A DNA stretch of 64,000 nucleotides from Niastella koreensis GR20-10 (GCF_000246855.1 NC_016609.1:186001-250000), one strand, 5' to 3'; counted from the first letter of the stretch, positions 17,737 through 27,762 are shown. Notes: a model not told the origin generated them from the sequence alone. Translations and numbers: made by a program.

Positions 17737-18610
17737 AATTCTTATCTGTACAAGCCTTGTAAGTATTTTTCATCAGCGCGGCTATTGTCATGGGACCAAC
17801 ACCACCTGGTACGGGTGTTATCCAGGAGCATTTGGGCGAAACAGTATCAAACTGCACATCGCCTTTTAAGGCATAGCCTCTTTTTTTAGTAGCGTCGGCA
17901 ACCCGGGTTATACCTACGTCAATTATAATAGCGCCATCTTTCACCATGTCGGCCGTAACAAATTCAGGCTTGCCCAGGGCAGCCACAATGATATCGGCTT
18001 GCAGGCAGAGTTCTTTTAAATTTTTAGTAGCCGAATGGCAAATGGTAACCGTGCAATTTCCAGGGTTGGTATTGGCGCTCAGTAATATGCTCATGGGGCG
18101 GCCCACAATATTGCTACGGCCAATAACAACAGCGTGTTTGCCTTTGGTATCTATTTTATAATGTTCCAGCATCAGCATAATGCCGTGCGGGGTAGCGGGA
18201 ATAAAAGTAGGAAGGCCCTGCACCATTTTACCTACACTCACCGGATGAAAACCATCCACATCTTTTGCCGGATCAATGGCGTTGATCACCTTTTCGTCAG
18301 AAATATGTTTAGGCAAAGGCAATTGTACCAGAATACCATCCACATCAGGATCGTTGTTCAACTTTTCAATTGCTTCCAGCAATTTGAACTCGGTGATGGT
18401 ATCTTCGAGGCGAATGAGGGTTGAATGGAATCCGATCTCTTCACAGGTTTTTACTTTAGAACCTACATAGGTTTCACTGGCTCCATTGTTACCAACCAGT
18501 ACGGCGGCCAAATGCGGTACTTTTTTACCTTCCGCTACCAATTGAGCCACTTTAATTTTCAGTTCATCCTTTGTTGCCTGGGATACAAGCTGCCCGTCTA
18601 AAATTTTCAT
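17735..18610 (-). CDS. folD: Bifunctional methylenetetrahydrofolate dehydrogenase/cyclohydrolase FolD
   Basis: FolD oxidises 5,10-methylene-THF with NADP+ and hydrolyses the product to 10-formyl-THF, supplying one-carbon units for purines and formyl-Met-tRNA. The 291-residue protein is full length. Signatures: [15 protein letters not shown] with the catalytic Lys, [12 protein letters not shown], the [16 protein letters not shown] motif, the nucleotide-binding [14 protein letters not shown], and near the C-terminus [16 protein letters not shown]. On the minus strand a perfect -7 match, TACCTTTG, sits four bases before the ATG, implying a very short or absent leader. Confidence 0.97.
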   Translation of the reverse strand: MKILDGQLVSQATKDELKIKVAQLVAEGKKVPHLAAVLVGNNGASETYVGSKVKTCEEIGFHSTLIRLEDTITEFKLLEAIEKLNNDPDVDGILVQLPLPKHISDEKVINAIDPAKDVDGFHPVSVGKMVQGLPTFIPATPHGIMLMLEHYKIDTKGKHAVVIGRSNIVGRPMSILLSANTNPGNCTVTICHSATKNLKELCLQADIIVAALGKPEFVTADMVKDGAIIIDVGITRVADATKKRGYALKGDVQFDTVSPKCSWITPVPGGVGPMTIAALMKNTYKACTDKN

Positions 18611-18614
18611 GGCG

Positions 18615-18622
18615 CAAAGGTA
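18615..18622 (-). promoter_or_regulatory. folD -7 element abutting the start codon
   Basis: The minus strand reads TACCTTTG-CGCC-ATG. If this is the true promoter, transcription starts at or within one base of the folD start codon. No clear -33 TTG at the standard spacing. Confidence 0.4.
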
Positions 18623-18690
18623 AAGTACTGCGCCAAGTTGCCCTAACCTGAATAAAAATTTGTTATATCAGTAATTTTTGAATATGTTTA

Positions 18691-19539
18691 GTGTCTGATT
18701 TTGAAAAGCTTGCTGTTTTGAGAAACCTTTTATTGCCATTATTTCTTATCCCCTGGCTGGTCTATGGCCAGTCCATACATTACTCACCCGGTACATTATA
18801 TACCGGTCTGGGTGCCTACAGTCATCAGTTTACCCAATCATTTTCCTTCTTAGCCAATCAGGCTGCACTGGGTAATATTTCCAGAACAAGTGCCGGAGCG
18901 TATGCCGAACAAAAATATGGGTTGAAGGCCCTGTCACTGTATACGGCTACTGCCGCCATGCCGGTAAAGCGGGGTGGGGTAGGCATTACCATGCAATACG
19001 CCGGGTTGGGCGATTTTAATGAAAGCCAGCTGGGGCTTGCCTATGGCAAAAACCTCGGGCGCGTGAACCTGGGCATCCAGTGTAATTATAATATGATGCA
19101 CATTGCAGGGTTTGGCAATGATGGGGCAATTGGGGTTGAAGTAGGCTGCCAGTGGCAGGTAACTTCAGCCGTTGTTACCGGTTTTCATGTCATAAACCCG
19201 GTAGGCGGGCATTTTCGCATTCACCCTGAAGAAAAGCTGGCGGCTGTATACCAGTTTGGCGCTGGTTATGAAGTGTCGAAACAATTATTCCTCAGTGCAG
19301 AGCTTACTAAAGAAGAAAACCGGGCGGTAAATGTGCAGGCAGGTTTGCAGTACGTGTTGGCGCCCGACAGGCTGTTTGTTCGCACAGGTATCACTACCGC
19401 AACCACTTCTCCCTATATAGGAATGGGCTGGCAATGGAAAAATTGCCGTGCCGATGTTTGTGTGCGGTATCACCCCCAACTGGGGCTTACGCCGGGATTG
19501 TTGCTGCTCTTTTATGGAAAACAAAAAACAGAACAGTGA
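18691..19539 (+). CDS. PorV/PorQ-like outer-membrane beta-barrel protein
   Basis: About 282 residues, with a signal peptide (LLLPLFLIPWLVYGQ). The start is uncertain: GTG 18691 gives a longer n-region, TTG 18718 (MRNLLLPLF) gives a compact signal peptide; there is no ATG. The mature part alternates aromatic and small residues in short amphipathic strands (GVGITMQYAGLGDF, VNLGIQCNYNMMH, LFVRTGITTATTSPYIGMGWQW). An N-terminal FLANQAALG motif resembles the NPAxLA plug-side motif of PorV/PorQ/FadL-like barrels. Function unknown. Its stop codon overlaps the GTG start of the next gene (GTGA), so the two are translationally coupled and probably work together in the envelope. Confidence 0.7.
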   Translation: MSDFEKLAVLRNLLLPLFLIPWLVYGQSIHYSPGTLYTGLGAYSHQFTQSFSFLANQAALGNISRTSAGAYAEQKYGLKALSLYTATAAMPVKRGGVGITMQYAGLGDFNESQLGLAYGKNLGRVNLGIQCNYNMMHIAGFGNDGAIGVEVGCQWQVTSAVVTGFHVINPVGGHFRIHPEEKLAAVYQFGAGYEVSKQLFLSAELTKEENRAVNVQAGLQYVLAPDRLFVRTGITTATTSPYIGMGWQWKNCRADVCVRYHPQLGLTPGLLLLFYGKQKTEQ

Positions 19540-21608
19540 AATGGTCCCTGGTCATATGGTTGGTGGCACAGGGAATGATGGTGTTGGCACAGGAAAAACC
19601 AACTACACCGGTTAATGAACAGCAACTCGAAATGCAGGCAGAACGGGATGAAGGGGTAACAGACGATGATAGCCAATGGCAGCAGCTGGAGTATTTACAA
19701 AAGCATCCGCTGAATTTAAATGCCGCTTCCGAAAACGACCTTAAAAATCTCCGCCTGTTAACCGATCTGCAGATCAGTAATTTCTTACTGTATCGTAATT
19801 TACTGGGACCATTATTACATGTGAACGAATTACAGGCTGTACCTGCCTGGGATGTGCCATCAATAAAGCGGCTGTTGCCTTATGTTACAGTAAGCGATCA
19901 GAAAAACATAGTGGAGAACCTGGGCGAACGTTTTAAAAATGGCGAGCAAACCCTTTTATTACGGCTCGCACAAACCGTAAGCACCTCCGGCGAAGCTGCG
20001 AAAACTACTCAAAGTTACCTGGGAAGTGCAGCTGCGTTGATGGTGAGGTATAAATACAATTATAAAAACCTGCTGCAGTTTGGAATAACCGGCGATAAAG
20101 ATGCCGGTGAACAGTTTTTCAAAGGGACTCAAAAGAATGGGTTCGATTTTTATTCCTTCCATTTCTTTGCCCGCAAACTGGGTATTATTCAATCGCTGGC
20201 CATTGGGGATTTTACCGTTGGGTTTGGACAGGGATTAATTCAATGGCAGGGGATGGCATTTAAAAAAAGCGCGGAGGTGTTGGCGGTAAAACGCCAGGGC
20301 GCGCCCTTACAACCTTATAATTCGGCCGGTGAATATAATTTTCACCGGGGTATTGGGGTTACCCTGCAAAAGAAAGATCTTCAGTTTACGGCTTTTGGTT
20401 CATTCCGGAAGTTAAATACCAACCTGGTGTCGGACAGTTTCCTGAATTCACCTGAATATATTTCTTCTATAATAACAACCGGGTATCACCGCACCCTGGC
20501 CGAACTGAACGACCGTAATAATGTGCAATGTATAACTACAGGCGCCGCGTTAAAACTGGCCAACAGCCGTTCACACATTGGCATAAATGCGGTTCAGTAT
20601 CAGTTGTCGAAACCCTTGCAACCCAGTGGGCGGGCATATGATCAGTATGCCATTAACGGCCGCAACTGGAGTAATTACAGTGTTGATTATAGTTATACTT
20701 TCCGGAATATGCATGTGTATGGCGAGATGGCCGTTGATAAATTATTAAACCGGGCCATAATCAATGGGTTACTTGCCAGCCTTGATCCCAAAGTAGACCT
20801 GGCGATCGTGTATCGCAATATTAACAGCCGGTATCAATCGCTTTTCAGCAATGCATTTACTGAAAACAGTTTGCCGGTTAATGAAAACGGGTGTTATGCC
20901 GGGTTATCCATCAGACCGGTTGCTTGTTGGAAACTGGATGTATATATGGATGTTTTCAGATTTCCCTGGTTAAAATACCAGGTGAATGCTCCATCAGACG
21001 GGCACGAATACCTGGTTCAGTTGGCTTATATGCCTAATAAATACCTGGAGATGTATACCCGCTTCAGACAGGAAACAAAATCAATAAATGAAACTGATTC
21101 TCTCCCTGGCATTTCCCCGATAGTACCTGTTACCCGGTTAAACTGGCGAACGCATATTAATTTTCGTTTAAATAAGACCATTGAATTGCGAAGCCGGGTA
21201 GAAACGGTTTGGTATGCACGTAGCAGCAAACAAAAAGAAACCGGTTTCCTGTTTTATACTGATATATATGTAAAGCCTGCATTCAAACCCTGGTTTTTTA
21301 ATGCACGGGCCCAGTATGTTGAAACGGATAATTATAACAGTCGCATATACGCTTTTGAGAACACTGTATTATATAATTTTTCAATACCACCTCTTTTCAA
21401 TAAAGCCTTCCGTTATATCATAAATGTTAATTACCGGTTAACGCATCGAACGGTAATGCAGCAGTCCCGAAATTTAAATTGCCTTTTTTCTCTATCTGTG
21501 GCACAAACCCTTTACCCCTCTGGAACATCGATTGAATCAGCCAGCACTTTAAGTGAAGCTTACAACAGGTTGGATGCAAAGCTTCAAATTATCTTAACGA
21601 GGCATTGA
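19536..21608 (+). CDS. Helix-hairpin-helix protein with predicted C-terminal outer-membrane barrel
   Basis: I place the start at GTG 19536, overlapping the previous stop (GTGA). It leads straight into a signal peptide (KWSLVIWLVAQGMMVLAQ). An upstream in-frame ATG at 19434 would add 34 residues encoded inside the previous gene and bury that signal. The mature 670 residues begin with a ComEA-type double helix-hairpin-helix region (HPLNLNAASENDLKNL ... LLHVNELQAVP ... IKRLLPYV, about 45-115). About 500 residues of beta-rich sequence follow, with many alternating aromatic strands, consistent with an outer-membrane barrel. The HhH fold binds DNA in ComEA, but in this Bacteroidota family its ligand is not established. 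No transport function can be assigned. Confidence 0.78.
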   Translation: MKWSLVIWLVAQGMMVLAQEKPTTPVNEQQLEMQAERDEGVTDDDSQWQQLEYLQKHPLNLNAASENDLKNLRLLTDLQISNFLLYRNLLGPLLHVNELQAVPAWDVPSIKRLLPYVTVSDQKNIVENLGERFKNGEQTLLLRLAQTVSTSGEAAKTTQSYLGSAAALMVRYKYNYKNLLQFGITGDKDAGEQFFKGTQKNGFDFYSFHFFARKLGIIQSLAIGDFTVGFGQGLIQWQGMAFKKSAEVLAVKRQGAPLQPYNSAGEYNFHRGIGVTLQKKDLQFTAFGSFRKLNTNLVSDSFLNSPEYISSIITTGYHRTLAELNDRNNVQCITTGAALKLANSRSHIGINAVQYQLSKPLQPSGRAYDQYAINGRNWSNYSVDYSYTFRNMHVYGEMAVDKLLNRAIINGLLASLDPKVDLAIVYRNINSRYQSLFSNAFTENSLPVNENGCYAGLSIRPVACWKLDVYMDVFRFPWLKYQVNAPSDGHEYLVQLAYMPNKYLEMYTRFRQETKSINETDSLPGISPIVPVTRLNWRTHINFRLNKTIELRSRVETVWYARSSKQKETGFLFYTDIYVKPAFKPWFFNARAQYVETDNYNSRIYAFENTVLYNFSIPPLFNKAFRYIINVNYRLTHRTVMQQSRNLNCLFSLSVAQTLYPSGTSIESASTLSEAYNRLDAKLQIILTRH

Positions 21609-22050
21609 ACAATCATTTTACATGTTTGTTCGCGGCGAAATGTTAAGCGAATTAAAATTCAATTAAAGCCTGAATTAAATTCGGTTATACATATTCCAAA
21701 ATATTTTTTATATAAATTTGCCGCCCCTGTTAAAATTAGGAAACTGTTAAGTTTTCAAAACGTGACAGAAGTTATTCACATTTTTTAGATCTATCGCTAA
21801 TTGGTGGAGTTTAAAATGTTGTGATTAGTGGTCGCCTGAAACTCAATATGGATGCGGGTTTGGGCACTATCATCTGAACATTAAAGTTTTCTTGAAACAA
21901 TTTTGTGCGCTGTTTGTTTGCAGCGGTTACAGATTTCAGTTTGTCTACCGGTTAGTTTAAAACTATTTTATTAACGAATGAATTAAATTTTTTTTCGGTA
22001 TCAGTTTTTAGTTTTCGGGTTTATTTATTTTAAAAAAATCTACAAGTCTC
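21609..22050. other. Gene-free leader region of the first SusC operon
   Basis: 442 bases, very AT-rich, no coding region. A TAAATTTG element at 21713-21720 matches the -7 consensus but has no good -33 partner. If used, the leader would be about 325 bases. The last dozen bases before the start codon closely resemble those before the second SusC gene (27763). Confidence 0.5.
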
Positions 22051-25000
22051 ATGAGAAAAATTCTATCACTGCTGATAGCAGCCTTGCTATCAGTTGTGGC
22101 GTATTCACAAAATCGCCAGATTGCGGGTCGTGTATTGGATGATAAAGGCGACCCAATTCCCTTCGCTTCCATTAAAGTCAAAAAATCAAGTGTGGGTACC
22201 TCAGCAGATGAGGCCGGTAATTTTAAACTCAGCGTTCCGCCAAACGCAATACTGGTGGTAAGTGCTGCAGGCGTGGAAACCCGTGAGGTAAGCACAGTTG
22301 GTGCCGGTGAAACCCTTACTGTTTCGTTGACAAGGTCTACCAATGAGTTATCTACCGTAGTAGTAACTACTTCATTGGGTATTAAACGGCAGGCAAAGGA
22401 GTTGGGTTATGCGGCTACCTCTGTTACCGCCAAAACGCTTACCCAGGGTAAAGCTGTGAACGTACAACAAGCTCTTAACGGTAAAGTATCGGGTGTGGCC
22501 ATTACAACCACCAACAGTGGTGTATTTGAAAATGCCAAGATCAATATCCGGGGTATTCGTTCACTTACCGGTAATAACCAGCCAATGCTGGTTGTAGATG
22601 GTGCGCCAACGCCATTGACTTTTCTTACTACTATTCCTCCCGATGACATTCAGGATTTGACCGTGTTGAAAAGTGCTGCTTCCGCAGCTATTTATGGTCC
22701 TGATGCCGTAAACGGGGTTATTTTGGTTACTACCAAGAAAGGAACCCAAAAGAAATTCAATGTAACTGTAAACTCTACTTTACAGGCTGCAACCGTTGCT
22801 TACTTTCCCAAATTGCAACGTCAATTCGGTGCGGGCGCCGGTGAAGTAGTAGACCAGTATGGAAATTATGGTTATGTACCCGAAGAGAATCAAATGTACG
22901 GTCCCAGGTTTGATGGCACTATGAAGGATATTGGGGTACATGTGGAAGATGGTTCCATTCAGACTGTTCCTTATAACGACAGTCATTACAAGGATAAAGT
23001 TAAATTCTGGAATAATGGTATGACCTGGCAGAATTCGATCTCAGTGGCCGGTGAAGATTTTTATGCTAGTATTCAGGATGCTAAAATAAATGGTCTGATG
23101 CCTGATGATAAGAACAGAAGGACCAGTTTCCGTTTTAATGCTTCAAAAACTTACGGCAAATTGACCGTAAACTATGGCTTGAACTATATTCAACAGAATT
23201 ATGATGTGGTAAATGAGCAGGGCATGAAAGACCTGTTCCCCGGTTCTTATAATGGAAGTATTTTCTTCCAGGTGCTGCAAACACCAAGCAATGTACCGTT
23301 GCTTGATTATAAAGACTGGCGGAACAGCAAGTGGGCCCAGTTCACGAACTATTATAATGAATATGCCGTTAACCCTTACTGGGTAATCGGAAACGTTCGT
23401 CAAAAAGGGCGTGAAGATGACCTTATCGGAAACCTGGATGTACATTATAAAGTTTTCGACTGGTTAAATGCCTCTGCCAGATTAAGTACAAACCTGGCTT
23501 TCAGAAATTATGAGAATACAACAGCTCCGGTTGTAGTTAGCGCATGGGCCGAGGCAAACCGTAACCCAACGCAGTATGTAAATCGTCTTGGAAATGTGTT
23601 GGATGACCAGAACAATTCATCCCGTATTAACCTCGATTACTTCCTGCATGGCGATCACAAAATCAACAAGGACTTTACGGTAAGATACCTGGCTGGCGGT
23701 ACGGTGCGGGATAATCGTTGGAAGGACATTGCTGTTGGTGGTAATAACCTCAAAGTGCCATACCTGTATAATGTGGGTGTTCGTAGTGGTGATGCCAAAG
23801 TACCTGGTTACGACGGAAGTGGACAGACCTCGAATGACGGTAATAACTATTCCATTCAAACAAGGTTATTATCTGCCTACGGTAGTGTTGGCTTTAGCTA
23901 TAAAGGTTGGGCCAATGTTGAATTTACCGGCAGAAATGACTGGGATAGCCGTTTGTTGAAAGAAAACCGTTCTTTCTTCTATCCTGGCGCCAATGCGGCA
24001 GTAGTATTGTCTGAAGCTATACCGGCTATTCAAACCAGCGGTGTTATTTCCTATGCTAAAGTAAGAGGTGCTATTTCAAAAACGGGTAACGTAAATATAG
24101 GCCCCTATTCATTGGTACCAAATTATTCCCAGGCAACCGGGTTTCCCTTTGGTAATGTAGCAGGTTATTCTGCCAATGATGTTATTCCCGACAAAAATCT
24201 GAAACCTGAGTTTGTAAGAACAATTGAATTTGGTACAGAGTTAGGTTTTATGCACAATCGCATTAATGTAGAAGCTACATACTTTAATCAGAACAATACC
24301 GATCAGATTCTGACAGTATCTCAGTCAACAACTACTGGCTATAAAACGCTTCTGGCCAACGCTGCCGATTTCAAAAACAAGGGTGTTGAAATGGACCTGA
24401 ATTTGAGCCCTGTAGTAAATATTGGAAAAGGCAGAATAGACTTCAGAGTGAATGTAACTTATAACGACAATAAAGTAACCCGCACGTTGGGTAATATACC
24501 TGTGGTTATTGGTGGTAACTCCGGATTCTTCCAGAATTCAAATGGCGCACCTACTGTTAACAATGTCGCCATTGTAGGCAAACCTGCTTTTGCCTTCCAG
24601 CTTTCTGACTATTTAAGAGATTCTGCTACCGGTAAAGTGATCGTTGATGCCGTAACCGGTAATCCTTCACAAGCGTCTGCGCTGGCTGTAATGGGCCGTT
24701 CACTGCCTTTGTGGGTAGTAGGTTTAACGCCTTCTTATTCAATTGGCGGTTTTTCTGTTAGCATGACCTGGGATTATAAGACTGGTCACTCTTTTTATTC
24801 TGGTATGGGTTCCGATATGGATTTTGCCGGTATTTCTGCACGCAGTGCTGAATATGGCCGTCAACGCTTTGTAATGCCTAATTCTGTTTACAAAGATGCT
24901 TCAGGTAAATATGTAAATAACACCAACATTCAGGTAATGGATGGTAACTATGGCTTTTGGACCGGTGCTGCCACCAACAGTGGTATAGCTACCAACTATT

Positions 25001-25263
25001 TTGCCAGTGCTGCAGCCTGGCGGTTGAGAGAGCTCAATCTTTCATACACGCTCCCATCTAAATTTATTGGCGGTGGTAAGTATCTGCAACGTGTAACTGT
25101 AAGTGCAATTGGAAGAAACCTGTTATTGTTCGTTCCAAAATCAAATCAGTGGGGTGATCCTGAATTCAACTACTCTTCTACCAACAATACCTATGGTATC
25201 AGTAGTTCATTCCAGTCACCTGCTTCCAGGTTCTATGGAGGTTCTATAACAGTACAATTCTAA
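22051..25263 (+). CDS. SusC/RagA-family TonB-linked outer-membrane receptor (paralogue 1)
   Basis: 1070 residues. Signal peptide MRKILSLLIAALLSVVAYSQ, then a carboxypeptidase-regulatory-like domain (IAGRVLDDKGDPIPFASI, about 25-105), a TonB plug (VQQALNGKVSGVAI, INIRGIRSL, PMLVVDGAP, IQDLTVLKSAASAAIYG), and a large barrel ending in an aromatic strand (GGSITVQF). It imports oligosaccharides or peptides with its SusD lid and energy from TonB. The SusD gene starts 22 bp later and a DUF1735 lipoprotein follows, forming one operon. There is no STN domain, so signalling to a FecR is not expected. A strong hairpin (22072-22093) lies in codons 8-15. Substrate unknown: no carbohydrate-active enzyme is adjacent. 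Confidence 0.95.
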   Translation: MRKILSLLIAALLSVVAYSQNRQIAGRVLDDKGDPIPFASIKVKKSSVGTSADEAGNFKLSVPPNAILVVSAAGVETREVSTVGAGETLTVSLTRSTNELSTVVVTTSLGIKRQAKELGYAATSVTAKTLTQGKAVNVQQALNGKVSGVAITTTNSGVFENAKINIRGIRSLTGNNQPMLVVDGAPTPLTFLTTIPPDDIQDLTVLKSAASAAIYGPDAVNGVILVTTKKGTQKKFNVTVNSTLQAATVAYFPKLQRQFGAGAGEVVDQYGNYGYVPEENQMYGPRFDGTMKDIGVHVEDGSIQTVPYNDSHYKDKVKFWNNGMTWQNSISVAGEDFYASIQDAKINGLMPDDKNRRTSFRFNASKTYGKLTVNYGLNYIQQNYDVVNEQGMKDLFPGSYNGSIFFQVLQTPSNVPLLDYKDWRNSKWAQFTNYYNEYAVNPYWVIGNVRQKGREDDLIGNLDVHYKVFDWLNASARLSTNLAFRNYENTTAPVVVSAWAEANRNPTQYVNRLGNVLDDQNNSSRINLDYFLHGDHKINKDFTVRYLAGGTVRDNRWKDIAVGGNNLKVPYLYNVGVRSGDAKVPGYDGSGQTSNDGNNYSIQTRLLSAYGSVGFSYKGWANVEFTGRNDWDSRLLKENRSFFYPGANAAVVLSEAIPAIQTSGVISYAKVRGAISKTGNVNIGPYSLVPNYSQATGFPFGNVAGYSANDVIPDKNLKPEFVRTIEFGTELGFMHNRINVEATYFNQNNTDQILTVSQSTTTGYKTLLANAADFKNKGVEMDLNLSPVVNIGKGRIDFRVNVTYNDNKVTRTLGNIPVVIGGNSGFFQNSNGAPTVNNVAIVGKPAFAFQLSDYLRDSATGKVIVDAVTGNPSQASALAVMGRSLPLWVVGLTPSYSIGGFSVSMTWDYKTGHSFYSGMGSDMDFAGISARSAEYGRQRFVMPNSVYKDASGKYVNNTNIQVMDGNYGFWTGAATNSGIATNYFASAAAWRLRELNLSYTLPSKFIGGGKYLQRVTVSAIGRNLLLFVPKSNQWGDPEFNYSSTNNTYGISSSFQSPASRFYGGSITVQF
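22072..22093 (+). promoter_or_regulatory. Hairpin within the first codons of SusC paralogue 1
   Basis: CTGATAGCA and TGCTATCAG form a perfect 9-bp stem with a 4-base loop, 21-42 bases into the reading frame. A possible translation-modulating structure; not tested. Confidence 0.35.
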
Positions 25264-25285
25264 TTAATTCTTAAAAGAACTATAA

Positions 25286-26782
25286 ATGAAATACTTTAAA
25301 ATAAATAGTAGAATATGTGCCGTGGTGCTGGCGGTGATTGTTGCCTGCACTGGATGTAAAAAAGGTTATCTCGATGTAAACGACGATCCTAACCGTGCTA
25401 CCGATGCCAATGTAACAGCCGAGCTTATTTTCCCCAATGCAGCTCATAATGTGGGGGTTCGTTTGGCAAGTGCCAACCTTCGGTTTGTTCAAAACTGGGT
25501 GGGTTATTTTGCGCAAGCCGGCGATTATGCCATTCTGCAGGACGAAACCTCTTATATTATTAATTTCTCTTTTGGGGATGCCTTGTGGGAGAATGAATAC
25601 AATGTGCTTTTTGATCTCTACCTCACAAAGCAAAAAGCACTGGCTGTAGGCGATTCAGTTTTGGCGGGTGCTTCTATGGTATTATCTGCACGCCTTTGGC
25701 AGGATATGGTGGATATTTATGGTAATATCCCTTATTCAAAAGCCTTCCAGGGTGTTTTAGTGGCACAACCAGCTTACGATAAAGCGCAGGATATTTATGC
25801 AGCTTTGCAAACAAGCCTTGATTCGGCTAACATTTATTTGCAGGGTACAGCTAAAAGCACCTTTGCTGCAACTGATATCGTAAACAATGGTAACATAACA
25901 CTGTGGACAAAATTTGCCAACACTCTTAAATTGCGGTTGTTGATCCGTCAGTCGCAGGTGAATGGCTTTAATCCTGCTGCTGAAATTGCTAAAATACAGG
26001 CCAACGGCGGCGTTTTGCATGCAGGTGAAAATATAGATGTGAATCCGGGTTATGTGAATGATGTGAATAAGCAATCTCCCTTTTATGCAAATTTTGGTTT
26101 TACAACTACCGGATCTCAGGCAAGTCCCAGTACCCGGGCTAATACCTACTTTGTAAATCTTTTAAATAGCACAAATGATCCCAGGTTAAGTCGCTATTTC
26201 CGGGCGCCAAGTGCCGGGGGGCCAATTACAGGATGCGTATATGGTTTGTCGGCTGGTAATCCTATAGGTAAAAAGAGCTCTTATACCGGGCCTGGTTTAG
26301 TAGGCAGTGCTACACAAAATCAATGGATCTTCCCTGCTTTCGAAAGTATGTTCCTGGAGGCAGAGGCTATTGCCCGGGGCTGGATGACCGGCGTTGCACA
26401 AGATGCTTATGAAAGTGCGGTTAAAGAATCCTTTACCTGGTTAGGTGTACCAAATGCAACTACAGCAGCCACTACCTATATGAGCGGTAATCCTATTGCT
26501 AATTGGGCCACTGTTGCCGGGTCAAATGTTTTGGCTCAGGCTAAATTTATTGCTGCACAAAAGTATGTCGCAATGTGTGGTACCGACCCGGTTGAAGCGT
26601 GGAGCGATATAAGAAGATTGGATATGTTAACAGATAAGGGATATATTTCAGTGAATGCCAGCCGCCCCATTCTTCCTGTTAGAATATTATTACCACAGAT
26701 TGAGTATACTTCTAATGGCGATAATGCGCGTGCACAGGGAACCATTAGCCAGTTTGATTCCAAATTATTTTGGCAACCATAA
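25286..26782 (+). CDS. SusD/RagB-family lipoprotein (SusD_2 type)
   Basis: 498 residues with a lipobox at ACTGC (Cys about 24), so it is surface-exposed or outer-membrane anchored. It starts with KKGYLDVNDDPNRAT, the usual opening of this family, and has the helical TPR-like body, the WQDMVDIYGNIPYSKAF motif of the TonB-receptor interface, and near the C-terminus DPVEAWSDIRRLDM and ISQFDSKLFWQ. It caps the SusC channel and captures the ligand. The gene is 22 bp after the SusC stop. An A-rich stretch precedes the ATG instead of a Shine-Dalgarno. Confidence 0.94.
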   Translation: MKYFKINSRICAVVLAVIVACTGCKKGYLDVNDDPNRATDANVTAELIFPNAAHNVGVRLASANLRFVQNWVGYFAQAGDYAILQDETSYIINFSFGDALWENEYNVLFDLYLTKQKALAVGDSVLAGASMVLSARLWQDMVDIYGNIPYSKAFQGVLVAQPAYDKAQDIYAALQTSLDSANIYLQGTAKSTFAATDIVNNGNITLWTKFANTLKLRLLIRQSQVNGFNPAAEIAKIQANGGVLHAGENIDVNPGYVNDVNKQSPFYANFGFTTTGSQASPSTRANTYFVNLLNSTNDPRLSRYFRAPSAGGPITGCVYGLSAGNPIGKKSSYTGPGLVGSATQNQWIFPAFESMFLEAEAIARGWMTGVAQDAYESAVKESFTWLGVPNATTAATTYMSGNPIANWATVAGSNVLAQAKFIAAQKYVAMCGTDPVEAWSDIRRLDMLTDKGYISVNASRPILPVRILLPQIEYTSNGDNARAQGTISQFDSKLFWQP

Positions 26783-26806
26783 GCGAATTACCTAAAAAGA
26801 ATTACA

Positions 26807-27355
26807 ATGAAACTATCTTATATAAAAATAACATTATCATTAGCGCTGGTATCGTTGGGGATGACTGGCTGTTTAAAGGATAAGCCATACGACGACCAGC
26901 AAATACAGTCTACTCGTGCTACGCAAACTATCAAAGTAATAGAAATGAAGATATCAGCTACTGATGCTTCAAATTTTGTTAGTCTTAGCTACGATAACAG
27001 CACAAAAGACACCACTGTAAACCTGGTTCCCATTACCCTGGCCACGTCAAATGGAGCCTCAGAAGATATAAATGTAACTGTGTCATTAAACTCTAAGCTT
27101 GTAGACGATCATAATACTGCCAGCGGTGATTCATATAATGTGCCATCCGCTTCATTGGTTTCTATTGTTAATCAAAACAATATTGTTACCATTCCCAAAG
27201 GTTCCAATACCGGGTATTTAAAGGTAAAGTTCAACCCTTCAGCACTTGCAGGAGGCGACTGGGCTTTAGGTTTTGCCATCACCAATGTTGATAAAACCGG
27301 CTACAATATCAGTGGAAACTTTGGTTCTGGAGTAGTAGCCATAGCCATTCAGTAA
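26807..27355 (+). CDS. DUF1735-type surface lipoprotein
   Basis: 182 residues with a lipobox SLGMTGC (Cys about 22), then one DUF1735-like beta-sandwich (about 60-180): VNLVPITLATSNGASEDINVTVSLN, SIVNQNNIVTIPKGSNTGYLKVKF, WALGFAITNVDKTGYNIS. Family members sit at the cell surface next to SusC/SusD and are thought to help bind glycans. It is the last gene of the first SusCD operon (24 bp gap), closed by a strong terminator at 27381. The second, paralogous operon has no such gene. Confidence 0.85.
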   Translation: MKLSYIKITLSLALVSLGMTGCLKDKPYDDQQIQSTRATQTIKVIEMKISATDASNFVSLSYDNSTKDTTVNLVPITLATSNGASEDINVTVSLNSKLVDDHNTASGDSYNVPSASLVSIVNQNNIVTIPKGSNTGYLKVKFNPSALAGGDWALGFAITNVDKTGYNISGNFGSGVVAIAIQ

Positions 27356-27380
27356 GAATTCGAGTTGATCTCAATCAATA

Positions 27381-27418
27381 AAAGGGCTTCCCGAAACGTC
27401 GGGAAGCCCTTTTTTTTG
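27381..27418 (+). terminator. Terminator of SusCD operon 1
   Basis: A 14-base arm 27381-27394 pairs with 27399-27412 around a 4-base loop and is followed by eight or more Ts. Very strong. Confidence 0.92.
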
Positions 27419-27419
27419 T

Positions 27420-27762
27420 TGCTTTTTGCCACTGTTGGCTGCTCGTTTTTCCCAATCAGTGGTAAAAACGGTGCTTTATTCTTTAAATAAAACCCTTAGT
27501 TCTTAAAAAATTTAATTAAGTGATTTGTATAATATATTACCCGCCAAAATAGAAGAATTTATGGCCCCATTTTATTGCTTAAATATGATTTTCATGGCTT
27601 TTTAACCATTTATTTACCGCAAAATCGATTGCAGCATTTTTCAAATCCAGCTTGTCTAGCCCCAAATGGCTCTTTTGCCGAATTTCCTGTTTTAACTTTT
27701 TTTTGATGTTTAATCAGGATTTTCGATACATTTAGAACCTCAAATTTAAACTTACAAGTCAC
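27420..27762. other. Gene-free leader region of the second SusC operon
   Basis: 343 AT-rich bases without a coding region. No promoter could be assigned with confidence. The sequence just before the start (acaagtcacATGAGAAAAATG) closely matches that before paralogue 1. Confidence 0.5.
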
